Source: Burkholderiales bacterium
GTDB lineage: Bacteria; Pseudomonadota; Gammaproteobacteria; Burkholderiales; SG8-39
Direction: 5' to 3'
NCBI GenBank assembly: GCA_014860355.1
Contig: JACZJV010000101.1
Coordinates: 1-64,000 of the forward strand
Length of the DNA: 64,000 nt
Made by a program: the position numbers and the translations under genes. Positions 42,199 to 49,451 of the stretch are shown here, in pieces. Within the stretch, counting starts at the first letter, position 1. Each line of letters begins with the position of its first letter. A model generated the notes under the pieces. It saw nothing but the letters and a program-made list of their open reading frames with translations. It made no database searches and was not told the DNA's origin.

Positions 42199-43098
42199 TC
42201 AGCCGGCGCTGATCCGCTGGTAGTAGCGCGCGCGGTAGATCAGGCGGCGGTGCCGCGGCGACTCCGTGAAGGGCGTGCGCGTGTGCAGGACGTTGTTGCT
42301 GACCAGTCCCATGCCCGGCTCCAGCCGTCCGCGAAACAACCAGGGCGAAGGCGCGGAAAGAACCTCCTCGAGCGCGGCAAGAGCGGCACGGGTGGCGACA
42401 TCGTCCTTCCACTCTATGTTTATCGCGCGCATGGTGTAGCGCATATGCAGGACGCCGCAGGCGTCGACCGAAAACACCGGTCCTGACTGCGCCGGCCGCT
42501 CGATGCGTCCGTCCTCGAGGCGCGCCGGGACGGTCATCGCATCGCGCGCCATCAGCGCAAGTACATGTTGCGGGTTGCGGTCGCGCAGCTGGATATAGGC
42601 GATCTCGTGGTCGAGCAACTCGTTCTCGCCGCCGGTTTCGGCGCGCTCGACGCAATGCAGCAGCACCGCGCGCACGCTGCGCTCGGCCGGGTTGTAGTAG
42701 CCGTCGGTGTGCCACTTTATGCCGCGATTGGTGTAGGGGATGAATTCGCCGCGCGTGGCGCTTTCGGCGACCGCGAGCGGCGAGATGCCGTCATCGTCGG
42801 CGAGGTAGTTGGAATCCAGGTCGCGCAGCCCGAGTTGCAGGCCGAGCGCTCGCGGTATCGCCTTGTCCGGGCCGCCTGCGCTGGCGCTGGCGTAGATCGC
42901 CATGTTGGCGCGCGCGCAGCGCTCGAGCAGCGCCTGCCTTTCGCTGCCGCTGAGCGCGCGCGGATCGCGCACTTCGACGACGAGTTCGGCCAGCGTTCCT
43001 GGAAAACGCGCGAGCTTCGCAGCGCGCCAGGCCTGATACGCGGCATCGTTCCCGAGATCGAAGGCGGCGCGCGCCTGCGTATCCATGCGCAGGCTCAT
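42199..43098 (-). CDS. TauD/TfdA-family Fe(II)/2-oxoglutarate-type oxygenase
   Basis: 299 residues. The 2-His-1-Asp iron site is visible in KWHTDGYY (HxD) and the distal NNVLHTRTPF histidine; RLIYRARYY near the end supplies the 2-oxoglutarate arginine. TauD-like enzymes hydroxylate substrates such as taurine and release sulfite, but this sequence is distant from TauD and its substrate is unknown. Its start codon overlaps the stop of the upstream gene by four bases (43095-43098), showing translational coupling. An oxygen-dependent enzyme beside an rDsr operon suggests use of an organosulfur compound or modification of a partner; this is inference. Confidence 0.8.
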   Translation of the reverse strand: MSLRMDTQARAAFDLGNDAAYQAWRAAKLARFPGTLAELVVEVRDPRALSGSERQALLERCARANMAIYASASAGGPDKAIPRALGLQLGLRDLDSNYLADDDGISPLAVAESATRGEFIPYTNRGIKWHTDGYYNPAERSVRAVLLHCVERAETGGENELLDHEIAYIQLRDRNPQHVLALMARDAMTVPARLEDGRIERPAQSGPVFSVDACGVLHMRYTMRAINIEWKDDVATRAALAALEEVLSAPSPWLFRGRLEPGMGLVSNNVLHTRTPFTESPRHRRLIYRARYYQRISAG

Positions 43099-43655
43099 TC
43101 GCCGACGTTGTGCTCGCGCCGGGGCCGGCGTTCCTCTCCCGGAGGTGCAAACAGTCCCGTAAGCGTGCTCTCGAGCGCCTTGATCGCCTCGGGCGCCTCG
43201 ATTTCCATGATCTGGTCGATTACCCAGGAATGGTCCTTTTCGGGAACGATCTCGAGCAGGCGGCTGCCGAAAAAACGGCGGAAGCCGAAATCGGGGCCTT
43301 CCTTCTCGTCATAGGCAAAATCGGCATAATCGGCGCCGCGCTCGTTGGCGAGTGCGATGAAGTGGCTGCGCGAGCGCCCGGGCTCGGGTTCGGCGATCAG
43401 CATGTCGCGGTTTTCCTCGACTACGTCGGCCAGCTTGAGTGCCAGGGCGGTGGTGAACGTCAGCCGTTTGTCGGCGTCCAGTGTTCGATAGGCGATACGG
43501 TCCGCCGCGTGCAGCATGAACGCGAGGAATTCGCACACGAAATCGAAGTACTGCCTTCCCATGTCTATGTCGAATTGCGCCGCGCGCATGCGGCGGATGG
43601 CCTCCTGAGACAGCTTCCAGCCGAGCATGGCAATGACGCTGGCCAGTTCGGGCAT
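43095..43655 (-). CDS. Unknown helical protein coupled to the TauD-like gene
   Basis: 186 residues from the ATG at 43655. The open frame upstream overlaps the DsrC-like gene and has no family look, so this start is preferred. Mostly helical: ASVIAMLGWKLSQEAIRRMR, DMGRQYFDFVCEFLAFMLHAADRIAYR, then LALKLADVVEENRDML and an acidic stretch (DYADFAYDEKEGPDFGFRRFFG). There is one cysteine and no metal motif. I do not recognise the family. The stop overlaps the oxygenase start (ATGA), so it probably works with that protein. It lies 74 nt after the DsrC-like gene. Confidence 0.6.
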   Translation of the reverse strand: MPELASVIAMLGWKLSQEAIRRMRAAQFDIDMGRQYFDFVCEFLAFMLHAADRIAYRTLDADKRLTFTTALALKLADVVEENRDMLIAEPEPGRSRSHFIALANERGADYADFAYDEKEGPDFGFRRFFGSRLLEIVPEKDHSWVIDQIMEIEAPEAIKALESTLTGLFAPPGEERRPRREHNVGE

Positions 43656-43729
43656 GCTGCGTTCGCCCGCTCCCCTGTGGAAGTGGCTGCGTATGCGGAT
43701 GGCCAAGGGGGGCGCTGCCCTGACGCGGC

Positions 43730-44059
43730 CTAGTAGCCGCCTTTTCCGAACGGTTTGGGCAGGCCGGCGACGCGCGCGCCCTGCTTGGCCGGCCCCAGCG
43801 GAAACAGGTCGTAGAGCGCCTTGCTGTCGCAACCGGGCATCAATGCCGCGATGTCCTTCAGCATATTGCGGAAGTTCGGCGTCTGGCCGTGTTCCTTGAA
43901 CTGGTCGCGCAGATATTTCACGACCTTCCAGTGATCGTCGACCAGTTCGATGCCCTCTGCCTGCGCGATCACCCGCACAGCTTCGTCGTCGTATTCGGGT
44001 GCGAGCAGATAGCCTTCCGCGTCGGTCTCCAGTTCAACGCCGTTTACCACGTAACCCAT
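43730..44059 (-). CDS. DsrC/TusE-like protein lacking the redox cysteines
   Basis: 109 residues with the full DsrC fold: GVELETDAEGYLL, EGIELVDDHWKVVKYLRDQF, PNFRNMLKD and LFPLGPAKQGARVAGLPKPFG. True DsrC (encoded at 49452) ends KQACKIAGLPKPTGCI with Cys99 and Cys110. Here the first is Ala95 and the second is missing, the tail reading GKGGY. It therefore cannot form the DsrC trisulfide. Cysteine-poor DsrC homologues have been called RspA and proposed as regulators; that fits better than a carrier role. One cysteine (PGCDSKA) remains elsewhere. It lies 24 nt after the double-TusA gene. Confidence 0.85.
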   Translation of the reverse strand: MGYVVNGVELETDAEGYLLAPEYDDEAVRVIAQAEGIELVDDHWKVVKYLRDQFKEHGQTPNFRNMLKDIAALMPGCDSKALYDLFPLGPAKQGARVAGLPKPFGKGGY

Positions 44060-44083
44060 GTTGCGATCCTCCGTTCTGGTCTA

Positions 44084-44584
44084 TCAAGCGGCTTTTCGTA
44101 TGAAGAATTCGTAGGTCCCGGGCGCCATTTCCTGCTTGGCGAGCAGTTCCAGTCCGGTCGACCTTACCCACGAATTGACGTCATCCGGCGAGCCCGGACA
44201 GTTGCTCACCAGGAGCAGTATTTCGCCTGCCCGCATTCCGTCGAGCAGCTTCTTCGCCTCGAGTATCGGGCCGGGGCAGCTGACGCCGCGGATATCCAGA
44301 GTGACGTTCGGCACCGGCCGCGGCGCAGCACTCGCACCGCGCTTGATGGTGTACGCCACTCTGCGTCCGCCCAGCTTGTCGGTGGCTATCACCTCGTTGC
44401 CGGTATGGCGGCTCCAGGCGAACAGGTCGTCGGGCGTGCCAGGACAGTCGGAGATCAGCTGCATCACCTGTCCCGGCCGCAGGTCGTCGATCACATGCTT
44501 CGCGCCGAGCAGCGGCGCAGGGCAATTCAGCCCGCACAGGTCCAGCGTGACCAGGGGCTTGCTCGAATTCTTTTCCGTGCTCAT
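44084..44584 (-). CDS. Double-domain TusA-like sulfur carrier
   Basis: 166 residues from the ATG at 44584 with AGAGGAA about 6 nt upstream. Two TusA domains are joined head to tail: the first (about 12-85) with CGLNCPAPLL, the second (about 93-166) with RGVSCPGPIL. Both carrier cysteines are kept, and each domain also has a second cysteine in SDCPGTPDD and SNCPGSPDD at matching places. Two persulfide sites on one chain could allow transfer between them or delivery to a dimeric partner. Neighbours are the cysteine-less DsrC-like gene and the Cas6-like gene. Confidence 0.85.
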   Translation of the reverse strand: MSTEKNSSKPLVTLDLCGLNCPAPLLGAKHVIDDLRPGQVMQLISDCPGTPDDLFAWSRHTGNEVIATDKLGGRRVAYTIKRGASAAPRPVPNVTLDIRGVSCPGPILEAKKLLDGMRAGEILLLVSNCPGSPDDVNSWVRSTGLELLAKQEMAPGTYEFFIRKAA

Positions 44585-44634
44585 CGCAATTCCTCTCGCT
44601 TGTGCGAACATTCCAGCGTTAAAAGGCGCGCCCA

Positions 44635-45252
44635 TCAGGCCCCCACCGCCGCGGCGGACTTGTGCGGAACGAAAATCCCGCAGCCCAGCTTGCGCCCCGC
44701 TCCCAGGCCCGCGGCCTGCATCCTGAGCGAGTCCTCGGGCGCGAGCTCGTGCAGCATCAGGCTGAAGCCGACGGTCTGCGCGTCCTGCGCCTGCGCACGG
44801 CGCATCCTGCCGCAGATTACCTTGCATCCGATTCCGGCGTCCTGTAATTCCTTGCTGACGTCGCGCTGAAACACGGCCTCGTCCGCGCTTCCGGTCGTTA
44901 CGAACTGCGAATACAGGGTGCTGTGGGCGAACAGCGGCCGTAAATGCGCTACTCCGACCTCGACGCCGTCGCCCAGGTCCATGCGCGCCCCCGAAAGCGC
45001 AAACGACTGGTCCGCGCGCGAGCGCGGCAGGCGCAGCATCAGGCGGGCACGCGGTCCGAGGTAGACCAGTCCCGCGACCGCGCGCGAACCGCGGATCGGA
45101 TGCACGCCGGCCGCGGGCTCGTCTGCCAGCCAGTCCAGGCGCTCGCTGAGCAGCCGGAACAGATGCCAGCCATGGTCCGCGGGTATGGTAGCACCGCGCA
45201 GCGAGAACGCCACGTCCACCACGTCCGACACGTCCGTCGCTTCGGATTTCAT
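44635..45252 (-). CDS. Stand-alone Cas6/Cmx6-like protein
   Basis: 205 residues from the ATG at 45252. The pattern VDVAFSLRG, IPADHGWHLFRLLS, GVHPIRG, LMLRLPRSRAD and the C-terminal glycine-rich loop GLGAGRKLGCGIFVPH match the Cas6 endoribonuclease subfamily annotated as type I-MYXAN Cas6/Cmx6 (TIGR02807 as I recall it). His27 or His30 could be catalytic. Cas6 cuts CRISPR precursor RNA, but no repeat array and no other cas gene is in the window. It sits among sulfur-carrier genes, so it may act on another RNA or be a fold relative with a different job. Assignment is by recognised motifs, not by search. Confidence 0.65.
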   Translation of the reverse strand: MKSEATDVSDVVDVAFSLRGATIPADHGWHLFRLLSERLDWLADEPAAGVHPIRGSRAVAGLVYLGPRARLMLRLPRSRADQSFALSGARMDLGDGVEVGVAHLRPLFAHSTLYSQFVTTGSADEAVFQRDVSKELQDAGIGCKVICGRMRRAQAQDAQTVGFSLMLHELAPEDSLRMQAAGLGAGRKLGCGIFVPHKSAAAVGA

Positions 45253-45261
45253 TTCAATACG

Positions 45262-45325
45262 ACCGGGTACATCCCCTCGCGCTCCCCTGATCCGGAGGCC
45301 ATTTCGGGATTTCCGAAAGGGCCTG
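45262..45325. repeat. Intercistronic repeat, diverged copy
   Basis: It contains CCCCTCGCGCTCCCCT, then CCGGAGGCC, TTTCGG-GATTT-CCGAAA and GGGCCT. It fills the gap between two minus-strand genes just as the copy at 25088-25148 does, with the same order of parts. Confidence 0.55.
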
Positions 45326-45544
45326 CTAGGTTTTCGCCTGTGTTTGCGACCAGGCGAGCATCCCCTGGCCCCAGCGCTCGGCTGTCGCCGGGTCGATCTC
45401 GAATATGGTGAAGCGGGCGCCGCGCTCGCGGATGCGCACGCGCAACAGCGGCATCCCGCCGGCCTCGTATTCCACCTGTACCAGCTCGACCTGCTGGCCC
45501 CCGAACGGGCAGGTAAACTGGTCCAATGACCGGGTAAGGTCCAT
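45326..45544 (-). CDS. Small conserved protein, first gene of the minus-strand set
   Basis: 72 residues from the ATG at 45544; an ATG at 45571 would add nine residues. The sequence runs MDLTRSLDQFTCPFGGQQVELVQVEYEAGGMPLLRV, then RFTIFEIDPATAERWGQGMLAW. It looks beta-rich with a closing helix and one cysteine in a CPFG motif. I recall similar short proteins listed only as a domain of unknown function near dsr genes, without certainty. It is the promoter-proximal gene of the cluster that diverges from dsrA, 235 nt from the dsrA start. Confidence 0.6.
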   Translation of the reverse strand: MDLTRSLDQFTCPFGGQQVELVQVEYEAGGMPLLRVRIRERGARFTIFEIDPATAERWGQGMLAWSQTQAKT

Positions 45545-45580
45545 GCCGCGCGCTCCGCTGTATGCTTGCACGCACTATGG

Positions 45581-45593
45581 CACCCGTCGGGTG
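45581..45593. promoter_or_regulatory. Palindrome in the dsrA divergent control region
   Basis: CACCCG-T-CGGGTG, perfect 6-bp arms, 37 nt from the divergent start and about 187 nt before dsrA. It is a possible regulator site for one or both directions. Confidence 0.35.
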
Positions 45594-45618
45594 GCATGCA
45601 AATCACCGACTTGGATAA

Positions 45619-45655
45619 GGCCGGCTACTCCTTTCGGGTAGCTGCGGCCTACCCG
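45619..45655. promoter_or_regulatory. Two mutually exclusive hairpins upstream of dsrA
   Basis: Hairpin I pairs GGCCGGCTAC (45619-45628) with GTAGCTGCGGCC (45638-45649, small bulge). Hairpin II pairs CGGGTAG (45635-45641) with CTACCCG (45649-45655), perfect 7 bp. They share bases, so only one can form. A -10-like TAGTAT at 45710-45715 lies downstream, so it is unclear whether the region is transcribed with dsrA. Confidence 0.35.
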
Positions 45656-45779
45656 TCAGAGTGTGCCCGCCCCCCTGCACGAGTAATGGTCTACCCCGGC
45701 GCCGGCCTTTAGTATCATCGAAAAAGCAAGATCGTCTTACCCCGAACAAGCTGCCTTCACCCTGAACGGAGGAAAACAG

Positions 45780-47075
45780 ATGGCGAAAAAACCGCATGAC
45801 ACGCCGAATTTGGACGAGCTCGAATCCGGCCCGTGGCCGAGCTTCGTTACCGGACTCAAGCGTCTAGCCCAGGACAAGGATTCCGTGGTCGACCTGCTCG
45901 GCCACCTGGAGCATTCCTACGCGACGAAGAAAGGCTACTGGAAAGGCGGAACCGTCGGCGTCTACGGCTATGGCGGCGGCATCATCCCGCGCTTCACCGA
46001 GATCAAGGACGAGAACGGCAAGCCGGTGTTCCCGGAAGCCGCGGAATTCCATACCCTGCGCGTCATGCCGCCCGCGGGCATGCATTACAGCACCGCGGTT
46101 CTGCGCAAGCTCTCCGACATCTGGGAACGGCACGGCTCCGGGCTGATCGCCTTCCACGGCCAGTCGGGCGACATCATGTTCCAGGGCGCGACGACCGAGA
46201 ATGTGCAAAAGGCGTTTGACGAAATCAACGAGGCCGGATTCGACCTCGGCGGCGCGGGCCCCGCGCTGCGCACCTCGATGTCCTGCGTCGGTGCAGCGCG
46301 CTGCGAGCAGTCCTGCTACGACGAAGGCAAGGCGCATCGCATGGTGATCAACAGCTTTCTCGACGACATCCACCGCCCGGCGCTGCCGTACAAGTTCAAG
46401 TTCAAGTTCTCGGGCTGCCCGAACGACTGCATGAATTCGATCCAGCGCTCCGACCTTGCGGTCATCGGCACCTGGCGCGACAACATACGCACCGATGAGC
46501 CGCTGGCGAAGAAATGGTTCGCCAAGCACGGCATGAACGAACTGGTGAACGACGTCGTGGCGCACTGCCCGACGAGGGCGATCCAGTTGAAGGAAATCAA
46601 GGACGTGCGCAAGGACGCCACGGTGTCCTCGGTCGCGCTGAGCGACACGCATGCCCTGGAGATCGACAACCGCGACTGCGTGCGCTGCATGCACTGCATC
46701 AACGTGATGACCGGCGCGCTCGCGCCGGGCGTGGACAAAGGCGCAACCATACTGTGCGGGGGCAAGCGCACGCTGAAGATCGGCGATCAGATGGGGACCG
46801 TGGTAGTGCCGTTCCAGCCGCTGAAGACCGAGGAAGACTACGAGCAGATCGTCGAACTCGGCCAGAAGATCATAGACTTTTTCGCCGAAAACGCGCTCGA
46901 ACACGAACGCACCGGGGAGATGATCGAGCGTATCGGCCTGGCGAATTTCCTCGAAGGCATAGGCCTCGACGTGGACGCCAACATGGTCAAGTCGCCGCGT
47001 TCCAATCCCTATGTCCGAACCGACGGCTGGGACGAGGAAGTCGCCAAGATCAAGGCCAAGAAGGCAGCTGCCTAG
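45780..47075 (+). CDS. dsrA: Reverse dissimilatory sulfite reductase alpha subunit
   Basis: 431 residues from ATG 45780 with GGAGG 8 nt upstream. Siroheme/4Fe-4S ligands are visible as CVGAARC (Cx5C) and CPNDC (Cx3C); a ferredoxin insert has CVRCMHCIN. DsrAB in sulfur oxidisers works in reverse, releasing sulfite from sulfane sulfur carried by DsrC. I infer the oxidative direction from the dsrEFH and dsrL genes in the same operon. It is the first gene of the dsrABEFHCMKLLJOPN-cobA run, and dsrB follows after 33 nt. Confidence 0.97.
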   Translation: MAKKPHDTPNLDELESGPWPSFVTGLKRLAQDKDSVVDLLGHLEHSYATKKGYWKGGTVGVYGYGGGIIPRFTEIKDENGKPVFPEAAEFHTLRVMPPAGMHYSTAVLRKLSDIWERHGSGLIAFHGQSGDIMFQGATTENVQKAFDEINEAGFDLGGAGPALRTSMSCVGAARCEQSCYDEGKAHRMVINSFLDDIHRPALPYKFKFKFSGCPNDCMNSIQRSDLAVIGTWRDNIRTDEPLAKKWFAKHGMNELVNDVVAHCPTRAIQLKEIKDVRKDATVSSVALSDTHALEIDNRDCVRCMHCINVMTGALAPGVDKGATILCGGKRTLKIGDQMGTVVVPFQPLKTEEDYEQIVELGQKIIDFFAENALEHERTGEMIERIGLANFLEGIGLDVDANMVKSPRSNPYVRTDGWDEEVAKIKAKKAAA

Positions 47076-47108
47076 TTCGGCAACCCATCGCAAGTCTGGA
47101 GACAAACA

Positions 47109-48194
47109 ATGGCTACAGCACCGCAGCAAATGCGCAAACCCAAGGAAACCGGGGTGCCGGACAACAACAAGCAGTACATGCACCCGACCCTGGTGAAGAA
47201 TCACGGCAACTGGAAATACCATGACCGGCCGCGCCCCGGCGTGCTGCACCACGTGGCGCACTCGGGTGACGAGGTATGGACCGTGCGCGCCGGCACCCAG
47301 CGCCAGATGGACGTGTACACCATCAGGAAGCTGTGCGATATCGGCGACCAATATGCCGAAGGGCATGTGCGCTTCACCATCCGCTCCAACATCGAATTCA
47401 TGGTCAGCGAGGAGAAGAAAGTCGCTCCGCTGATCGAGGCGCTGGAGAAGAGCGGCTTCCCGGTCGGCGGCACCGGCAACTCGGTGTCGATGATGGCCCA
47501 CACCCAGGGCTGGCTGCACTGCGACATCCCCGGCACCGATGCCTCCGGCGTGGTCAAGGCGCTGATGGACGAGTTGTACGACGAATTCAAGCGCGAGGAG
47601 ATGCCCAACCGCGTGCACATGTCCACCTCCTGTTGCGAGATCAACTGCGGCGGGCAGGCCGACATCGCCGTCATCGTGCAGTACACCAAGCCGCCCAAGA
47701 TCAACCACGATCTGGTCGCGAACGTGTGCGAACGGCCGGCTGTGGTGGCGCGCTGTCCGGTGGCGGCCATCCGCCCCGCGCTGGTAAACGGCAAACCTTC
47801 GCTGGAAATCGACGAAAAGAAATGCATGTGCTGCGGCGCCTGCTATCCGCCGTGCCCGCCGATGCAGATCAACGATCCGGAGCACACCAAGCTCGCGATC
47901 TGGGTGGGCGGCAAGAACTCCAATGCCCGCGGCAGGCCGACCTTCATGAAAATGGTCGCCTCCGGGCTGCCGAACAACCCGCCGCGCTGGCCCGAGGTGG
48001 CTACGGTGGTGAAAAAGATCCTGCACGTGTACAAGGAGGACGCGCGCTCGTGGGAGCGTCTGTCCGACTGGATCGAGCGCATCGGCTGGCCGCGCTTCTT
48101 CGAGAAGACCGGGCTGACCTTCACCAAGTATCTGATCGACGACTGGCGCGGCAGCCGCGCCAATCTCAACGCGTCGACGCACATTAGGTTCTAG
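47109..48194 (+). CDS. dsrB: Reverse dissimilatory sulfite reductase beta subunit
   Basis: 361 residues from ATG 47109 with GGAG 8 nt upstream. Visible parts: the siroheme region STSCCEINCGGQADIAV, CPVAAI, and the ferredoxin insert CMCCGACYPPCPPMQ. The C-terminus (RGSRANLNASTHIRF) fits DsrB. It pairs with DsrA as an alpha2-beta2 enzyme in the cytoplasm. A 10-bp perfect hairpin lies in the 67-nt gap to dsrE, which may set the ratio of dsrAB to downstream mRNA. Confidence 0.97.
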   Translation: MATAPQQMRKPKETGVPDNNKQYMHPTLVKNHGNWKYHDRPRPGVLHHVAHSGDEVWTVRAGTQRQMDVYTIRKLCDIGDQYAEGHVRFTIRSNIEFMVSEEKKVAPLIEALEKSGFPVGGTGNSVSMMAHTQGWLHCDIPGTDASGVVKALMDELYDEFKREEMPNRVHMSTSCCEINCGGQADIAVIVQYTKPPKINHDLVANVCERPAVVARCPVAAIRPALVNGKPSLEIDEKKCMCCGACYPPCPPMQINDPEHTKLAIWVGGKNSNARGRPTFMKMVASGLPNNPPRWPEVATVVKKILHVYKEDARSWERLSDWIERIGWPRFFEKTGLTFTKYLIDDWRGSRANLNASTHIRF

Positions 48195-48205
48195 GACAAA
48201 TGGGA

Positions 48206-48240
48206 GCAAGGGGGCGATGCCCCCTTGCACATCCCCTAAA
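48206..48240 (+). repeat. Hairpin plus repeat between dsrB and dsrE
   Basis: GCAAGGGGGC-GAT-GCCCCCTTGC (48206-48228) is a perfect 10-bp stem, followed by ATCCCCTAAATCGGAG, which matches the repeat between hdrC and hdrB. There is no T tail, so mRNA processing or stabilisation is more likely than termination. Confidence 0.6.
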
Positions 48241-48261
48241 TCGGAGTTTTAGAAGCTGAAC

Positions 48262-48621
48262 ATGAACATCGGCATCCTGGTAAACGAAGGCCCGTACACG
48301 CACGAGGCTTCCGACAGCGCCTACCAGTTCTGCAAGGCGGCGCTGGCGTCGGGGCATCAGATTCAGCGCGTGTTTTTCTATCACGACGGCGTGAACAACG
48401 CGTCGCGGCTGACCGAACCGCCGCAGGACGACCGTCACATCGTCAACCGCTGGTCGAAGCTCGCGGCGGATCACAAGGTCGATCTGGTGGTGTGCGTGGC
48501 TGCGGCGCTGCGCCGCGGCATCAAGGACGAGAACCTGGCGGCGGGTTTTCGCATCTCCGGCCTGGGACAGCTGATCGAGTCGAGCATCCAGGCCGACCGC
48601 ATGGTCACGTTCGGCGACTGA
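48262..48621 (+). CDS. dsrE: DsrE, sulfur-transfer subunit
   Basis: 119 residues. The active cysteine is Cys78 in VVCVAAALRRG, the same number as the persulfide cysteine of Allochromatium DsrE. The DsrE2F2H2 hexamer takes sulfane sulfur from TusA and passes it to DsrC. Presence of dsrEFH is a marker of the oxidative pathway, absent from sulfate reducers. ATG 48262 follows the intercistronic hairpin; dsrF follows after 24 nt. Confidence 0.96.
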   Translation: MNIGILVNEGPYTHEASDSAYQFCKAALASGHQIQRVFFYHDGVNNASRLTEPPQDDRHIVNRWSKLAADHKVDLVVCVAAALRRGIKDENLAAGFRISGLGQLIESSIQADRMVTFGD

Positions 48622-48645
48622 CACAGATCCTGGAGGCGTACTGCA

Positions 48646-49017
48646 GTGAGCGAAGCAACGGTAAAGAAGATCATGTACGTGAACCGCAAGGCGCCCTACG
48701 GGACGATCTACGCGCTGGAGTCGCTGGAGGTGGTGCTGATCGCCGCCGCCTTCGACCAGGACGTGAGCCTGGTGTTCATGGACGACGGCGTGTACCAGCT
48801 GAAAAAAGGCCACCAGACCAAGGGCATCGAGACGAAGAATTTCCAGCCCACCTACCGCGCGCTCGATGACTACGACGTCAACAAGCTGTACGTGGAAAAA
48901 GAGGCGCTGGAGGCGCGCGGCCTGTCCGAGGAGGACATGTGCGTGCCCGTGGAAGTGCTCAGCGCGGCCGAAATCGGCAAGCTCATGGAGCAGCAGGACG
49001 TGCTGCTCAGCTTTTAG
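48646..49017 (+). CDS. dsrF: DsrF, sulfur-transfer subunit
   Basis: 123 residues from GTG 48646 with TGGAGG about 9 nt upstream. The sequence IMYVNRKAPYGTIYALESLEVVLIAAAFDQDVSLVFMDDGVYQL is typical of DsrF/TusC. It has no conserved active cysteine in the DsrE position, as expected for DsrF, which is a structural part of the DsrEFH hexamer. dsrH follows 29 nt later. Confidence 0.95.
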   Translation: MSEATVKKIMYVNRKAPYGTIYALESLEVVLIAAAFDQDVSLVFMDDGVYQLKKGHQTKGIETKNFQPTYRALDDYDVNKLYVEKEALEARGLSEEDMCVPVEVLSAAEIGKLMEQQDVLLSF

Positions 49018-49046
49018 CGGAATAGACGGAAGAACCGAGGAAAATC

Positions 49047-49346
49047 ATGCTGCATATCGTCAACAAGTCGCCGCTGGAGCGCAACACGCTCGATAGCTGT
49101 CTTGCCGCCGCGCAGCCGGGCGCTGCGCTGCTGCTGATCGAGGACGGTGTGTATGCCGCGACGCGCGGCAACCGGGCAGAGGGAAAGCTGCGGGCTGCAG
49201 CGCAGCGCCTGGATATCTACGTCCTCGCCCCGGATCTGGACGCGCGCGGCATGGGGCAATCGCTCGCCGAGGGTATCAAGACGACCGATTACGCGGGTTT
49301 TGTCGAGCTGGTGACTAAGCACAAGAATTGCCAATCCTGGCTTTAG
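49047..49346 (+). CDS. dsrH: DsrH, sulfur-transfer subunit
   Basis: 99 residues from ATG 49047. It starts MLHIVNKSPLERNTLDSCLAAA, with the DsrH cysteine in LDSCL, then LLIEDGVYAA and the C-terminal FVELVTKHKNCQSWL. It completes the DsrEFH hexamer. The 105-nt gap to dsrC holds a GC-rich hairpin (GGGGGGA-TCC-TCCCCTC), so dsrC may be processed or expressed separately. Confidence 0.95.
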   Translation: MLHIVNKSPLERNTLDSCLAAAQPGAALLLIEDGVYAATRGNRAEGKLRAAAQRLDIYVLAPDLDARGMGQSLAEGIKTTDYAGFVELVTKHKNCQSWL

Positions 49347-49451
49347 TTTTGGTCCGGGCGGCTGTGGCGGCAGGTTTGCTGCGCCTCCGGTTTTGGGAAA
49401 ATGGGGGGATCCTCCCCTCGCATGGTTGCGGACACTAAGAGAGGAGCGCAT

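Noticed and set aside
44635-45252. A CRISPR-Cas locus around the Cas6-like gene
   Set aside because: No direct-repeat array with regular spacers and no other cas gene could be found on either strand in the window.
45864-48230. 788-residue open frame antisense to dsrA and dsrB
   Set aside because: It lies wholly opposite two certain genes, is rich in His, Val and Arg as expected from high-GC shadow frames, and has no family motif.
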